The notes below the pieces were generated by a model. That model searched no databases and was not told where the DNA came from. It was given only the letters and a program-made list of their open reading frames with translations. Below, one piece after another: positions 9,407 through 18,757 of a stretch of 64,000 nucleotides of DNA. Within the stretch, counting starts at the first letter, position 1; each line of letters begins with the position of its first letter. The translations under genes and the position numbers were made by a program. Source of the DNA: Candidatus Aalborgiella aggregata (GTDB lineage Bacteria > Pseudomonadota > Gammaproteobacteria > Burkholderiales > Burkholderiaceae_C); assembly GCA_016705065.1 (NCBI GenBank), contig JADIYY010000004.1, positions 1 through 64,000 of the forward strand, in the 5' to 3' direction.

Positions 9407-10429
9407 TCATCCTTGACTGTGGTCGGGTATTTGGCATGTGATTTCAGAAGTACCACGAACCAAACGAACCAACCAATTCGCTGAGAAATATTGGTCGCGG
9501 TAATAGCCGAATCCGAAGCCATAGTCGAAATTGACATAAAAGGCTTTTGCATCTTCAGGATCACGAGAGAATGGAACAAATGCGCGAGCAGGAAATACAT
9601 AGGGTGAAGATGTCCAATATCCGCCTACGTCAAGGTAAGCTGTGTTTGGAAACCATTCTTGGTCAAAGGCAGGATTGACACCTTTGACTAAGCATCCAAG
9701 CTCCCCCAATGTAGGCATGCGCCAATTGTTACCACCGCACAGATTAGTACTGTTGATGGCGTTTTTAAAGCCGATTGAATTGGTGCCAGCATTGATATCT
9801 TCTGTCGTGGGTGTTACCCAATAGCTGCCATCCCATTTTTGCAAAGCAGTTGTGCTGTCAAAGTTTGATTTGAATTGGTCATTACCACGCAATCCTGTGC
9901 CAGGCCCTGTTTGCCCTTGCCAAATCAAGCCTGTGCTGTTGTCACGCACACACTCGGTTTTTTCATAGTAAGTGGCTACATTGTTAGCGTCACAGCCCTT
10001 GAATACCAAGCTGTAACCTGTCGTGCCGATGGCCGCTGGCGTGCATGATGTGGGTGTGGGTGGTGGTGTATAGCCGCAGCTGTTGCCTTTGACAGTCACC
10101 GTGTAAACCACCTGCGTACCGTCTGGCGCTGTCACTGTGAATTTCACAGGTTGGCTGTAGTCGCGTGCTACTTTAGGGTCTGGGCTAACGATGGCGCCAT
10201 AAGCTTCCACGTCAGCGACCAAATTGGTCAAATCTGTGCAGGCTTCTTTAGCAGTCAAATCAATGGTGATATTTTGACCACTCACAGTACCTTTGACACT
10301 GTTGATTTGAAAGTCAGCTTCCACTTTCGTGGGGTCTGAACTGCTGCACGCAGTGAGAATCGCTATGCTCAGCGCCAATCCCAAACTGCTAATCAGTTTC
10401 AGTTGGCGAGTTGATAGAAGAATGAACAT
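9407..10429 (-). CDS. DUF1566 (Lcl_C) domain lipoprotein, copy 2
   Basis: Tandem paralogue of the preceding entry on the same strand. Lipobox ALSIAILTAC, the same DUF5018-like domain, the same PPPTPTSCTPA linker and the same opening of the DUF1566 domain (ECVRDNSTGLIWQGQ). Sequence diverges abruptly after ALQKW: here NNWRMPTLGELGCLV, VGGYWTSSPYVFP and DYGFGFGYYRDQYF replace the copy-1 equivalents while framework residues are kept. ATG 10429 follows an AAGGGA site. The gene is transcribed away from mipA and upstream of copy 1. Its first half has been duplicated recently or kept alike by gene conversion. Function unknown; a cell-envelope binding protein is the safest guess. Confidence 0.8.
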   Translation of the reverse strand: MFILLSTRQLKLISSLGLALSIAILTACSSSDPTKVEADFQINSVKGTVSGQNITIDLTAKEACTDLTNLVADVEAYGAIVSPDPKVARDYSQPVKFTVTAPDGTQVVYTVTVKGNSCGYTPPPTPTSCTPAAIGTTGYSLVFKGCDANNVATYYEKTECVRDNSTGLIWQGQTGPGTGLRGNDQFKSNFDSTTALQKWDGSYWVTPTTEDINAGTNSIGFKNAINSTNLCGGNNWRMPTLGELGCLVKGVNPAFDQEWFPNTAYLDVGGYWTSSPYVFPARAFVPFSRDPEDAKAFYVNFDYGFGFGYYRDQYFSANWLVRLVRGTSEITCQIPDHSQG

Positions 10430-10601
10430 AAAAATCCCTTGGTAACGTTGAAAAATCGACCGAACTTTTATTGAGTTCATATGGTTCATTGTGAATCGCA
10501 GATACCTTGTGTGTTTGATACATGTCAACTCAAGCAAGAAGAATGTTAGACTTGACTGACAAGACTACTGACCAACAGCTGCACACCAAGGAGTTTTAAA
10601 G

Positions 10602-11383
10602 ATGTCTCAACTTAATCTATCTAAAAGCATCGCAAGCACTTGCATCGCTTGTGCAATTTTTGGCAGCGCCAATTGCAGCGCTGGCGCAAGCCAAAGACTC
10701 TGACACCCATTACGGTATCGGGCTCGGTGTGATTCCCTCTGATGAAGGCTATAAAGGTATTGGTCTTAAAACAACTTTGATTCCTGCTGTGCGCATTCAA
10801 ACTCCGCGTTTTTCATTGCGTGGCACCAGTGCTGAGTTCATTGTGACGAATCCTGAAAACCAAGCGTTCTCAGTCAATTTGCGTGCAGACTTGCTGCTAT
10901 AAAGCGGCAGACGGCGCCATCTTCACCGGCATGTCACGACGTGACCCGAGTTTGTTGGTGGGTGTGGGCGTCAAGTACACCACGCCAGTTGGACAATTTT
11001 GGGCAGAGACAGGCGTGGATGCCACCGGCAACAGCAAAGGGATGCGTTCTGAAGTAGGCGTTGGCTGGCGCATCAGCACCGACAGCGCCATGGGCAAATG
11101 GACGTTTTCACCTTATGTGAGTGCACAGCTTAATAACGCCAAACTGGCCAACTACTATTTCGGCGTCAGCAGCAGCGAAGCCACTGCCAACCGCCCTGCT
11201 TACCAAGCCGGCAGCGCCACCAATTTGAATTTAGGTGTCTCAGCCACCACCAACATCACTCCCAGCGTTAGCTTGTTGTTAGGTGCGCGCTACCGCTACT
11301 ATGGCGAAAGCATTCGCCTAAGCCCCTTGGTAGATAGCAAAGGCAGCATTGGTGGCAATGTGTCACTGCTGTATCGTTTTTAA
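10602..11383 (+). CDS. MipA/OmpV family outer-membrane protein (frameshifted)
   Basis: Outer-membrane beta-barrel of the MipA/OmpV family (MltA-interacting or porin-like scaffold proteins). ATG 10602 follows AAGGAG by 9 nt. A signal peptide is recovered when a break near 10665 (T run) is repaired: CAIFLAAPIAALAQA. The family-typical opening GIGLGVIPSDEGYKGI follows. A second break near 10895 is repaired as NLRADLLYKAADGAIFTG. The barrel part has GVGVKYTTPVGQFWAETG and ends in NVSLLYRF with a terminal Phe, as needed for BAM-dependent insertion. Length ~259 residues, normal. Two independent single-base shifts in one small gene fit the sequence-error pattern of this window. Confidence 0.75.
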
Positions 11384-11421
11384 TACCGAATTAAATTTCA
11401 GTTTTATATTTTGCTGACCCG

Positions 11422-12477
11422 CTATACCATCAGCGGCTCTTCCCGCATCGCTTCGATTTGCTCATCCAACATGTGTATTTGTGATGTCCAATAATCACTG
11501 CTGCCAAACCACGGAAAGTTGATCGGAAATATCGGGTCTTGCCAGCGGCGTGCCAGCCATGCGCTGTAGTGAATCAGCCGCAGCGTACGCAAGGGTTCTA
11601 TTAAGGCCAATTCGCGCCGGTCAAACGGTCTGAATTGTTCATAGCCATCAATCAAAGCGCTCAATTGTGTGGTGCGTTGGCGGCGGTCTCCGCTCAACAA
11701 CATCCACAGATCTTGCACCGCAGGGCCACTTCTGGCATCGTCCAAATCAACGAAGTGTGGGCCACCGTTGGGTGCTTCAGTAGGTGTCCACAAAATATTG
11801 CCAGGGTGACAGTCGCCGTGCAGGCGTATCGTTGCAATATCATGGTCTTTTTGGCCTTTATCCAGCTTAAAATATGCCTGTGATGCTATTATATTTATAG
11901 CGTTTTGGCATTTTTCACGCCACGGAGCTTGCACATCCAAAGGTACCATGTTGTGCGTTAACAGCCACTCCATGGATTCAGTGCCAAAGCTTTGCACATC
12001 CAATGCAGGTCGATGAACAAAAGGCTTCGCAGCACCCACGGTGTGGATGCGCGCCAAGAATCGCCCTACCCATTCCAGCACTTCAAAATCATCCAGCTCA
12101 GGCGCTCTGCCGCCGCGTTGTGGACTCACACTGAAAGCGAAGCCTGCATGGCTGTGTAAATGATCGCCAAGCAAAACCAGAGGGCCAACAACTGGGATTT
12201 CAGCCGACATCAACTCAAAACTGAAGCTGTGCTCTTCGCGGATTTGCGCTTCGGTCCAGCGTTCTGGACGGTAAAACTTGACCACCACTGAATGTGGTGC
12301 ATCAGTGTCACGTTCTAAACCATGCTCTAGGTGCACTTGATACACGCGGTTTTCGTAGGAACTCAAAGCCGTCATGCGTCCATCGCCATACAAGCCCACG
12401 CTGGCCAGCGCGTCCAGCACCACGTCGGGTGTGAGTGTTTGAAATGGATGTAGCGAGGTTTCAGAAATTGGGTGCAT
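11422..12477 (-). CDS. srkA: Stress response kinase A (SrkA/RdoA-type Ser/Thr kinase)
   Basis: Cytosolic protein kinase of the APH/choline-kinase-like fold; in E. coli SrkA counters stress-induced death. Visible: LSSYENRVYQVHLE (nucleotide loop), VVVKFYRPERW (ATP lysine), IRLHGDCHPGNILW (catalytic loop) and HFVDLDDARSGPAVQDLW (metal-binding DLDD). 351 residues, slightly longer than the usual ~330. Part of the excess is a short copy of the dispersed repeat encoding QNAINIIASQAYFK just before the catalytic loop region, inserted in frame. It is convergent with mipA and divergent from phoX, whose start lies 82 bp away. Confidence 0.87.
   Translation of the reverse strand: MHPISETSLHPFQTLTPDVVLDALASVGLYGDGRMTALSSYENRVYQVHLEHGLERDTDAPHSVVVKFYRPERWTEAQIREEHSFSFELMSAEIPVVGPLVLLGDHLHSHAGFAFSVSPQRGGRAPELDDFEVLEWVGRFLARIHTVGAAKPFVHRPALDVQSFGTESMEWLLTHNMVPLDVQAPWREKCQNAINIIASQAYFKLDKGQKDHDIATIRLHGDCHPGNILWTPTEAPNGGPHFVDLDDARSGPAVQDLWMLLSGDRRQRTTQLSALIDGYEQFRPFDRRELALIEPLRTLRLIHYSAWLARRWQDPIFPINFPWFGSSDYWTSQIHMLDEQIEAMREEPLMV
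11870..11904 (+). repeat. Dispersed repeat, short copy C (inside srkA)
   Basis: Shortened copy, AAATATGCCTGTGATGCT then ATTATATTTATAGCG, lacking the central ATTGATTGCC block. It lies antisense to srkA and keeps its reading frame. Confidence 0.62.
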
Positions 12478-12558
12478 GCCCTGATTGTCATTGAAATGAC
12501 ACGTGAGCCACTTATTCTTTGGTTTTTAACCAGAAGCAACTTTAAGGGGATCAAGGTC

Positions 12559-14784
12559 ATGAGTCAAAAATCATCCAATGTCTATAACAATGAAGATTCA
12601 AACACATCCAGCAATGTCGATTTTGAAGCTGTTTTGCAAATGCGAATGAACCGTCGCAATATTTTGAAGCGCACAGCTGGCATCTGGGGAACGGGTGCTT
12701 TGGCAAGTATGGGCATTGTTGGCTGCGCTAGCAGTAACTCCTTGGGTAACGGTGTTGGTAACGCTGTCGGCAATGGGCTAGAACCAACCAAACTGAGTTC
12801 ACTGGGCTTTAAAGCTGTACCCAAGCATTTGATTGATACGGTCAGCGTACCCGAAGGGTATAAGGCCGAGGTTTTTTATGCGGTTGGTGATCCAATTATT
12901 GCTGGCGTTTCCGCATTCAAAAACGATGGTACAGATACCGATTTAGATAAACGCGCTGGCGATCATCACGATGGCATGGAGTGGTTTGGTTTGGATGCAC
13001 ATGGCAAACCGTCCGCCAACTCAAACACTCGTGGCTTGATTGCCATGAACCACGAAGCCACAACTGACGAAAAACTGAGTGCTTTCTTATTTCATGCCGA
13101 TGGTGGAACATCCAACTTGCCACGCAAAGCTGCTGAAGTTGACAAAGAATTGATGATTCACGGTATCTCTGTGATTGAAGTTACCCAACACCACGGCAAA
13201 TGGACTTACAAGCAAGATTCTGCGTTCAATCGACGTATTACCACCATGACCCCCGCCGTCATCATGGGTGCAGCAAAAGGCGCAGCGTTGTTGGCAACCA
13301 TGTACAGCCCTGATGGCAATTACAGCCGCGGTACGGTAAACAACTGTGGCACAAGCAAGACGCCTTGGGGCACATTGGTATCTGGCGAAGAAAATTGGTA
13401 TGGCTACTTCAGCCGTGGCGCACAAGACGATGCCAAACGCGGCGTCAAGAGCAAAGACGTGTTAGCCCTGAACCGCTATGGCCGCAAAGCAGGTGCTGCC
13501 AGTCGTCATGGTTGGGAGAGTGCAGGCACGGATGATCAATATGCTCGCTGGAACAACAGCGCAATCGCCAGCAATGCCAAAGACGACTATCGAAATGAGA
13601 TGAACACCTTTGGCTATATTGTTGAACTTGATCCCCATCAGCCGACACAGGCTTTACGCAAGCGCACAACGCTTGGGCGGTTTGCACATGAGACTTGCAA
13701 TTTTGCGAAACCTGTCGCCGGACAGCCAATCGTCGCCTACATGGGCGATGATGCACGCAATGAATACATATACAAATTTGTATCGACTGCGCTTTGGAAT
13801 CCAGCCGAAGCGGATACGGCAGATAAACTCGCCATTGGTGACAAGTACATGGACAAGGGAACACTGTTCGTTGCCAAATTCAACGCCGATGGTTCAGGCG
13901 AATGGCTGGAATTGTCAATAAAAAATCCAACCATCGCCAATTATGCTGGCTTTGAATTCAAGTCCGATGCGGAAATCGCCGTCTTCACCCGCAATGCTGC
14001 CGATGCGATGGGCGCAACCAAAATGGACAGACCAGAATGGGGTGGTGTGAATCCAAAGAATGGTGAGCTCTATTTCACTTTGACCAATAACTCAAGCCGA
14101 ACAGTAGATGGGCAGTTTGGTGTTGATGCGTCCAATCCCCGCACCTACTCTGACATGAAAGGTGCCAAAGAAAACAAGGGCAATGTTAACGGGCACATCA
14201 TTCGTTTGGGACAGAATAAACCCACTGATGCCGCTTTCAAATGGGATATATATGTCTTCGCTGCAGAGGCTGGCGCTGACAAAGGAAGTGTCAATTTATC
14301 CAATTTGACCGACGTCAATGATATGTCTTCGCCCGACGGTTTGGTCTTCAGCGAGGCAACAGGAATTTGCTGGATACAAACCGACGACGGTGCCTATTCC
14401 GATGTGACTAATTGCATGATGCTGGCCACCATACCTGGTCACGTTGGCGACGGTAGCAAAAAATCACTGCGTTACAAAGGCAGCGATGGCAACATGAAAA
14501 CTGTTGAAACCCATGTTGGCAAAGCACCGACCGAGAACAATTTAAAACGGTTTTTAGTGGGACCAAAAGGGTGTGAAATCACTGGTCTATGCGAAACACC
14601 AGACGGCAAAGCCATGTTTGTCAACATTCAACACCCTGGTGAAAACACAAAGATGAGTGAAATTGGCAATCCTACAAAATATGAAAGCCAATGGCCTTCG
14701 AATGCGGGTTATGGTGCGGGTAAGCGACCTCGCTCCGCAACCATCGTGATTACAAAGCTCGATGGCGGCGTCATCGGAAGCTAA
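12559..14784 (+). CDS. phoX: PhoX-type (DUF839) alkaline phosphatase
   Basis: Periplasmic phosphatase of the PhoX family, which uses Ca2+ and Fe3+ to release phosphate from organic phosphoesters. A Tat signal is visible early: MNRRNILKRTAGIWGTGA, with the twin arginine. Family blocks include HHDGMEWFGLD, GLIAMNHEATTDE, NNCGTSKTPWGTLVSGEENW, GWESAGTDDQYARWN and DMSSPDGLVFSEATGICW. 741 residues, within the PhoX range. I chose ATG 12559, preceded by AAGGGGA and AAGG, over an upstream frame extension. A strong terminator follows. No convincing Pho box was seen upstream, so phosphate control is assumed from the family only. Confidence 0.88.
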   Translation: MSQKSSNVYNNEDSNTSSNVDFEAVLQMRMNRRNILKRTAGIWGTGALASMGIVGCASSNSLGNGVGNAVGNGLEPTKLSSLGFKAVPKHLIDTVSVPEGYKAEVFYAVGDPIIAGVSAFKNDGTDTDLDKRAGDHHDGMEWFGLDAHGKPSANSNTRGLIAMNHEATTDEKLSAFLFHADGGTSNLPRKAAEVDKELMIHGISVIEVTQHHGKWTYKQDSAFNRRITTMTPAVIMGAAKGAALLATMYSPDGNYSRGTVNNCGTSKTPWGTLVSGEENWYGYFSRGAQDDAKRGVKSKDVLALNRYGRKAGAASRHGWESAGTDDQYARWNNSAIASNAKDDYRNEMNTFGYIVELDPHQPTQALRKRTTLGRFAHETCNFAKPVAGQPIVAYMGDDARNEYIYKFVSTALWNPAEADTADKLAIGDKYMDKGTLFVAKFNADGSGEWLELSIKNPTIANYAGFEFKSDAEIAVFTRNAADAMGATKMDRPEWGGVNPKNGELYFTLTNNSSRTVDGQFGVDASNPRTYSDMKGAKENKGNVNGHIIRLGQNKPTDAAFKWDIYVFAAEAGADKGSVNLSNLTDVNDMSSPDGLVFSEATGICWIQTDDGAYSDVTNCMMLATIPGHVGDGSKKSLRYKGSDGNMKTVETHVGKAPTENNLKRFLVGPKGCEITGLCETPDGKAMFVNIQHPGENTKMSEIGNPTKYESQWPSNAGYGAGKRPRSATIVITKLDGGVIGS

Positions 14785-14816
14785 GTTTTCGTTTTCCCAA
14801 GCAGTTGCGAGTTGAT

Positions 14817-14849
14817 ACCGCCAGGTAAACGCCTGGCGGTCTTTTTTTA
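14817..14849 (+). terminator. Rho-independent terminator after phoX
   Basis: Perfect 9-bp stem ACCGCCAGG / CCTGGCGGT, 5-nt loop, then CTTTTTTT. It lies 33 bp after the phoX stop and just upstream of the ion channel gene. Confidence 0.92.
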
Positions 14850-14903
14850 TCAAAATTGCGATTCATCAGTTTTAGCTCCAGCAGGGCAGGTAAAGTATTG
14901 GGC

Positions 14904-15323
14904 ATGAAAAAGTCCCAAATCAAAAGAATCCGACTATTACAACGCCGTGGTTTGCTTTATGCATTTTTACTTTGCGTATTTCTGATGCTGCTGGGTGGTT
15001 TGGGGTTTTGGATCCTTGAGCCACGCGCACACACTTTTGCCGACGGCATGTGGTTGGCCTTCACCACAGCTGCTACGGTGGGCTATGGTGACATAGTGCC
15101 CAGCACACATGCATCACGCTTTTTTGCGATTGTGGTGGTGTTTTTTGGCTTGTCGGTACTCTCTGTGGTAACTGCCACGGTGGCGGCATTTTTCATTGAA
15201 GCGGAAGAAAAGCAAGTAGAACGCGATTTGTTGCATGAAATCGGTTTGTTGCACGATTTGGTCAGCCATTTACGTGATGAGGTGCGTGAAATCAAAGTTT
15301 CGCAATCACAGCGCCCATCTTAA
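14904..15323 (+). CDS. Two-TM potassium channel family protein
   Basis: Inner-membrane ion channel of the Ion_trans_2 family. TM1 is LLYAFLLCVFLMLLGGLGFW; the pore helix and filter are WLAFTTAATVGYGDIVP with the K+ signature TVGYGD; TM2 is FFAIVVVFFGLSVLSVV. A ~50-residue C-terminal coiled-coil-like tail (EAEEKQVERDLLHEIGLLHD) follows; there is no RCK domain. 139 residues. Start ATG 14904 was chosen because it leaves a short basic N-terminus (KKSQIKRIR); an upstream in-frame start at 14856 is inside the phoX terminator region. Such short channels set membrane potential; ligand gating is not apparent. Confidence 0.85.
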   Translation: MKKSQIKRIRLLQRRGLLYAFLLCVFLMLLGGLGFWILEPRAHTFADGMWLAFTTAATVGYGDIVPSTHASRFFAIVVVFFGLSVLSVVTATVAAFFIEAEEKQVERDLLHEIGLLHDLVSHLRDEVREIKVSQSQRPS

Positions 15324-15414
15324 TTTGGAGCGCTCACCTTAATTTCAAAGGCATTTGCTCGCTAACATGACGCCTATCGAACAATTTGAGACATTCAATT
15401 AGGGGCTTAAAGTT

Positions 15415-17049
15415 ATGGCGACAGCATTTGACTACATCATCGTTGGCGGCGGTTCCGCAGGTTGCGTTTTGGCTGCCCGTCTCTCTGAAGACCCAGCTGT
15501 GACCGTTGCGTTGCTTGAAGCGGGACCCGTTGACAAAAGTGTGCTGATTCATTGTCCAGGTGGTTTGGCGGTCATGGCAAGCACGGGCGCAGCCATGTGG
15601 GGTTTCGAAACTGTACCGCAAGCTGCCCTCAATGGCCGCCAAGGCTATGTGCCGCGCGGCAAAGTGATGGGCGGATCCAGCTCCATCAACGCCATGATTT
15701 ACACCCGTGGTCACAAGGCCGATTACGACCACTGGGCATCAGAAGGTAACCCAGGTTGGGACTTCGCCAGTGTGCTGCCCTACTTCAAAAAAGCCGAACA
15801 CAACGAACGCAGCTTTGGCGCAGACAGCGCCCATCTACATGGCAAAGATGGCCCACTGAACGTCATGGATTTATGTAGTCCCAACGCCTTTGGACCGATT
15901 TTTGTGCAAGCCGCCAAACAAGCGGGTTATGCTGAAAACACTGATTTCAATGGCCCAGAGCAAGAAGGCGTGGGCATGTACCAAGTGACCCACAAAAATG
16001 GCGAACGCTACAGCGCTGCCAAAGCCTATGTCACACCCAACTTATCGCGCCCCAACCTCACCGTCATTACCGGCGCACATACCACCCGCGTTTTAATGGA
16101 AGGCAAACGCGCTATCGGTGTTGAATACAGCCATGAAGGCGCATTGAAACAATTGCACGCCAATCGTGAAGTGGTCTTGAGTGCCGGTGCTTTGCAATCG
16201 CCACAAATCCTGATGCTTTCTGGCATTGGACCAGCAGCGCAATTGCAAAAGCACGACATTTCAGTGGTGCATGATTTACCCGGTGTGGGTGAGAATTTAC
16301 ATGACCACATTGACGTGGTACAAGTCATCAATGCGCCCGAATTAAAAGACACGTTTGGACTCAGTTTGTCTGGCGCATGGCGCATGATCAAAGGCATTTT
16401 TGAATGGCGAAACCACCGCCGTGGCATGCTGACCACCAACTTTGCCGAGGCAGGTGGTTTCATTAAAACCAGCAGCGCTGAACCTACACCTGATTTGCAA
16501 TTGCACTTTGTGGTGGGTAAGTTGATTGACCACGGGCGCAAAACGACTTTTGGTCACGGTTATTCGTGCCATGTGTGTTTGATGCGGCCCAAAAGCCGCG
16601 GCCGCTTGACTCTGGCAAGCAACAACCCTTTGTCTGCGCCTTTGATTGATCCTAATTTTTTAGCCGACAAAGACGACATGCAGCGCTTGGTCAAAGGCTT
16701 CAAACAAATGCGCGAAATTATGAACCAGCCGGCATTGGCCGGTTACAAAGGTCAAGAATTACCAATCTCTGCGCAAGCAAAAACCGATGTGGAAATTGAA
16801 GCGTTTATCCGACTCAAAGCCGACACCATTTACCACCCGGTGGGTACTTGCCGCATGGGCCCGCAAGATGGGCCTCATGCTGACCCGCTGAACGTGGTGG
16901 ACAGCGAGTTGCGCGTGCATGGCATCGACGGCTTGCGCGTGGTGGATGCATCCATCATGCCGCGCATCGTTGCCGGTAACACCAACGCCCCCGTCATCAT
17001 GATTGCGGAAAAAGCTGCTGACATGATCAAAGCTGTCCAAGTCATCTGA
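15415..17049 (+). CDS. GMC-family FAD oxidoreductase (choline-dehydrogenase-like)
   Basis: Flavoprotein oxidising an alcohol substrate; many paralogues act on choline, alcohols or polyethylene glycol, and the substrate is not decided here. FAD-binding dinucleotide fold YIIVGGGSAGCVLAARLSED at residues ~7-26, GMC signature 1 GKVMGGSSSINAMIYTRG, and signature 2 near GALQSPQILMLSGIGP. C-terminal catalytic block HPVGTCRMG with the active His, then VVDASIMPRIVAGNTNAP. 544 residues, normal. Preceded by GGGG 7-10 nt before ATG. It follows the channel gene on the same strand after a 91-bp gap; no betaine genes adjoin it. Confidence 0.9.
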   Translation: MATAFDYIIVGGGSAGCVLAARLSEDPAVTVALLEAGPVDKSVLIHCPGGLAVMASTGAAMWGFETVPQAALNGRQGYVPRGKVMGGSSSINAMIYTRGHKADYDHWASEGNPGWDFASVLPYFKKAEHNERSFGADSAHLHGKDGPLNVMDLCSPNAFGPIFVQAAKQAGYAENTDFNGPEQEGVGMYQVTHKNGERYSAAKAYVTPNLSRPNLTVITGAHTTRVLMEGKRAIGVEYSHEGALKQLHANREVVLSAGALQSPQILMLSGIGPAAQLQKHDISVVHDLPGVGENLHDHIDVVQVINAPELKDTFGLSLSGAWRMIKGIFEWRNHRRGMLTTNFAEAGGFIKTSSAEPTPDLQLHFVVGKLIDHGRKTTFGHGYSCHVCLMRPKSRGRLTLASNNPLSAPLIDPNFLADKDDMQRLVKGFKQMREIMNQPALAGYKGQELPISAQAKTDVEIEAFIRLKADTIYHPVGTCRMGPQDGPHADPLNVVDSELRVHGIDGLRVVDASIMPRIVAGNTNAPVIMIAEKAADMIKAVQVI

Positions 17050-17059
17050 AATTTGTAAT

Positions 17060-17115
17060 AAATCAGCCTGTAGACTTCGTATTGATTGCCTATACTGCTA
17101 TATTATTAGTAGCAT
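17060..17115 (+). repeat. Dispersed ~55-bp repeat, copy D (intergenic)
   Basis: AAATCAGCCTGTAGACTTCG, TATTGATTGCCTATACTGCT, then ATATTATTAGTAGCAT. It begins 11 bp after the GMC oxidoreductase stop. The rest of the gap up to 17260 shows only the ribosome site of the next gene. Confidence 0.82.
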
Positions 17116-17260
17116 AAAGCGTTTATTATCTAATTTCTCGAGGCTTTGTCCTACGTACAGTTACTTGAATGACGCAATGCGACAGCACGTCCTAATGGCT
17201 ATAGTCAAAGCCAGAAGAAATGGTTACCCTTTCAAACTGCAAACCACGCTAGGAGGTCAT

Positions 17261-17923
17261 ATGAAATATCAATTTACAAGCATTCTCAAAATTGGAAAAA
17301 CCACAGTTCCAAGTTTTATTGCTGCCATCGTCTTATCTAGCCTCGGCTCATCAGCGGCGTACGCACAACAACAAGCCTACACCAACAAAGCTGTCAACCT
17401 AAGGGCAGGACCTTCTAAGGATTACCCCATCGTCATGCGGTTACCGTCAGGTGCGGGTGTCACTGTCATGGGCTGTATCGATAACTACCATTGGTGCGAT
17501 GTGTCAGTGGGTGACAACCGTGGTTGGGTTTATGCGGGTAATATTATTTATGCCTACCAGGGCAACCATGTTCCAGTATTGACATATGGAACGATGATAG
17601 GTATCGGTATTACACCTTTCATTTTTGGTAATTATTGGGACAGCTATTACACCAATTACCCTTGGTACCCACAGCGCCAATATTGGAGTAATCGACCTTA
17701 CAACCAACCACATTATGTGCGACCTGCTGTAGTTCGCCGTGCCCCTGTTGCCAACGTTCAGCCAGTACGCCCGCCAAGCACTGCGCCTGTTCAAGTTAGA
17801 CCTGTCAGACCCGCTCCAGCCGCAAGAGCGCCGCAGGTCAGAGCGCCGCAACAACGAAGTGTTGCTCCCCCAAGCACACAGCGCTCAGCGCCAAGTGCAC
17901 ACGTCAGTCCTGTTCGGCCTTGA
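17261..17923 (+). CDS. Secreted SH3-domain protein with Pro/Arg-rich tail
   Basis: Exported protein of unknown role. An N-terminal signal peptide (VPSFIAAIVLSSLGSSAAYA) is followed by a bacterial SH3 (SH3b) domain with AVNLRAGPSKDYPIVMRLP, VTVMGCIDNYHWCDV and GWVYAGNI, a fold that often binds peptidoglycan. Next comes an aromatic-rich stretch (NYWDSYYTNYPWYPQRQYW), then a ~75-residue tail rich in Pro, Arg, Val and Ala with repeated VRP/APQ motifs. ATG 17261 has a near-ideal AGGAGGT site, which decides it over the upstream frame start at 17165. 220 residues. The two Cys in the SH3 domain could form a disulfide. Confidence 0.78.
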   Translation: MKYQFTSILKIGKTTVPSFIAAIVLSSLGSSAAYAQQQAYTNKAVNLRAGPSKDYPIVMRLPSGAGVTVMGCIDNYHWCDVSVGDNRGWVYAGNIIYAYQGNHVPVLTYGTMIGIGITPFIFGNYWDSYYTNYPWYPQRQYWSNRPYNQPHYVRPAVVRRAPVANVQPVRPPSTAPVQVRPVRPAPAARAPQVRAPQQRSVAPPSTQRSAPSAHVSPVRP

Positions 17924-17935
17924 TGTTTGTTTTGA

Positions 17936-18757
17936 TCAAACTCTAAACCGTTTGCGCGTTAAAGCCAAAGCCAACCAGAACCCCAGCACGGCGTACACCG
18001 CCAACACGCTGATATGCAGCCATGGATTTTGCGGCCATTGGTTCATGAACAGAGGACGCACCAATTCCACCGCGTTGGTCAGTGGCAACCAATCGGAAAT
18101 GGCTTTGACAAACCCAGGCAGTTGATCACGTGGGAAGAAGATGCCGCTTAAAAACATCATGGGTGTTAAAAACAGGGTGAAGTAATAGGTGAAGAAGTCG
18201 TAGCCTTTGGCCAAGGCATTGAAAATCAAAGCGATGCAACTGAAGGTGATGCCCACGCCCAATAAGATCGGCCAAGCCAGCAACAATTTAGTGCTGTGAC
18301 TGATCCCCAGTGCCAGCATTACCCCCATGATAGCGGTGACGGTAAAGAGTGATTTGAACGCCGCCCATAACATTTCGGCCAACAATATGTTGTCTAAATT
18401 CACTGGTGCATTCATGATGCCGTCCCACGTTTTTTGCACGTGCATGCGTGAGAACGCAGAATACAAAGCCTCGAACGAAGCCGCTTGCATAGCACTCATA
18501 CAAATGCTGCCACTGGCTAAAAACAAAATGTAGGGTACTTTGCTACCGCCTGCAACGGGCGCAACCTCTCCCACCAATGCGCCCATGCCGTAACCGAAAG
18601 CGACCAACCACATCAAAGGTTCGGCAATATTCCCAACTAAACTGGGAATGGCCAATTTACGCCACACCAGTAAATTGCGCAAGAAAACAGGCCACCAACG
18701 GGTGGATAAATTTGGGAGACGCCAAATGCTTGTTTGATTTGCTTCCATCATCGTCAT
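17936..18757 (-). CDS. ABC-2 type permease, NodJ-like
   Basis: Membrane subunit of an ABC-2 exporter similar to NodJ. Six hydrophobic segments, starting SLVGNIAEPLMWLVAFGYGMG, then YILFLASGSICMSAMQAASF and FLTPMMFLSGIFFPRDQLPG, the last matching the ABC-2 signature near the C-terminus. 273 residues. Its ATG overlaps the stop of the ATPase gene (ATGA), so the two are translated together. NodIJ pairs in non-rhizobial Betaproteobacteria are widespread and not linked to nodulation; the exported substrate is unknown. Confidence 0.85.
   Translation of the reverse strand: MTMMEANQTSIWRLPNLSTRWWPVFLRNLLVWRKLAIPSLVGNIAEPLMWLVAFGYGMGALVGEVAPVAGGSKVPYILFLASGSICMSAMQAASFEALYSAFSRMHVQKTWDGIMNAPVNLDNILLAEMLWAAFKSLFTVTAIMGVMLALGISHSTKLLLAWPILLGVGITFSCIALIFNALAKGYDFFTYYFTLFLTPMMFLSGIFFPRDQLPGFVKAISDWLPLTNAVELVRPLFMNQWPQNPWLHISVLAVYAVLGFWLALALTRKRFRV

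Noticed and set aside
8307..10429. Diversity-generating retroelement acting on the DUF1566 genes
   Set aside because: The fold would suit such a system, but no reverse transcriptase or template repeat is seen in the window, and differences are not adenine-limited by eye.
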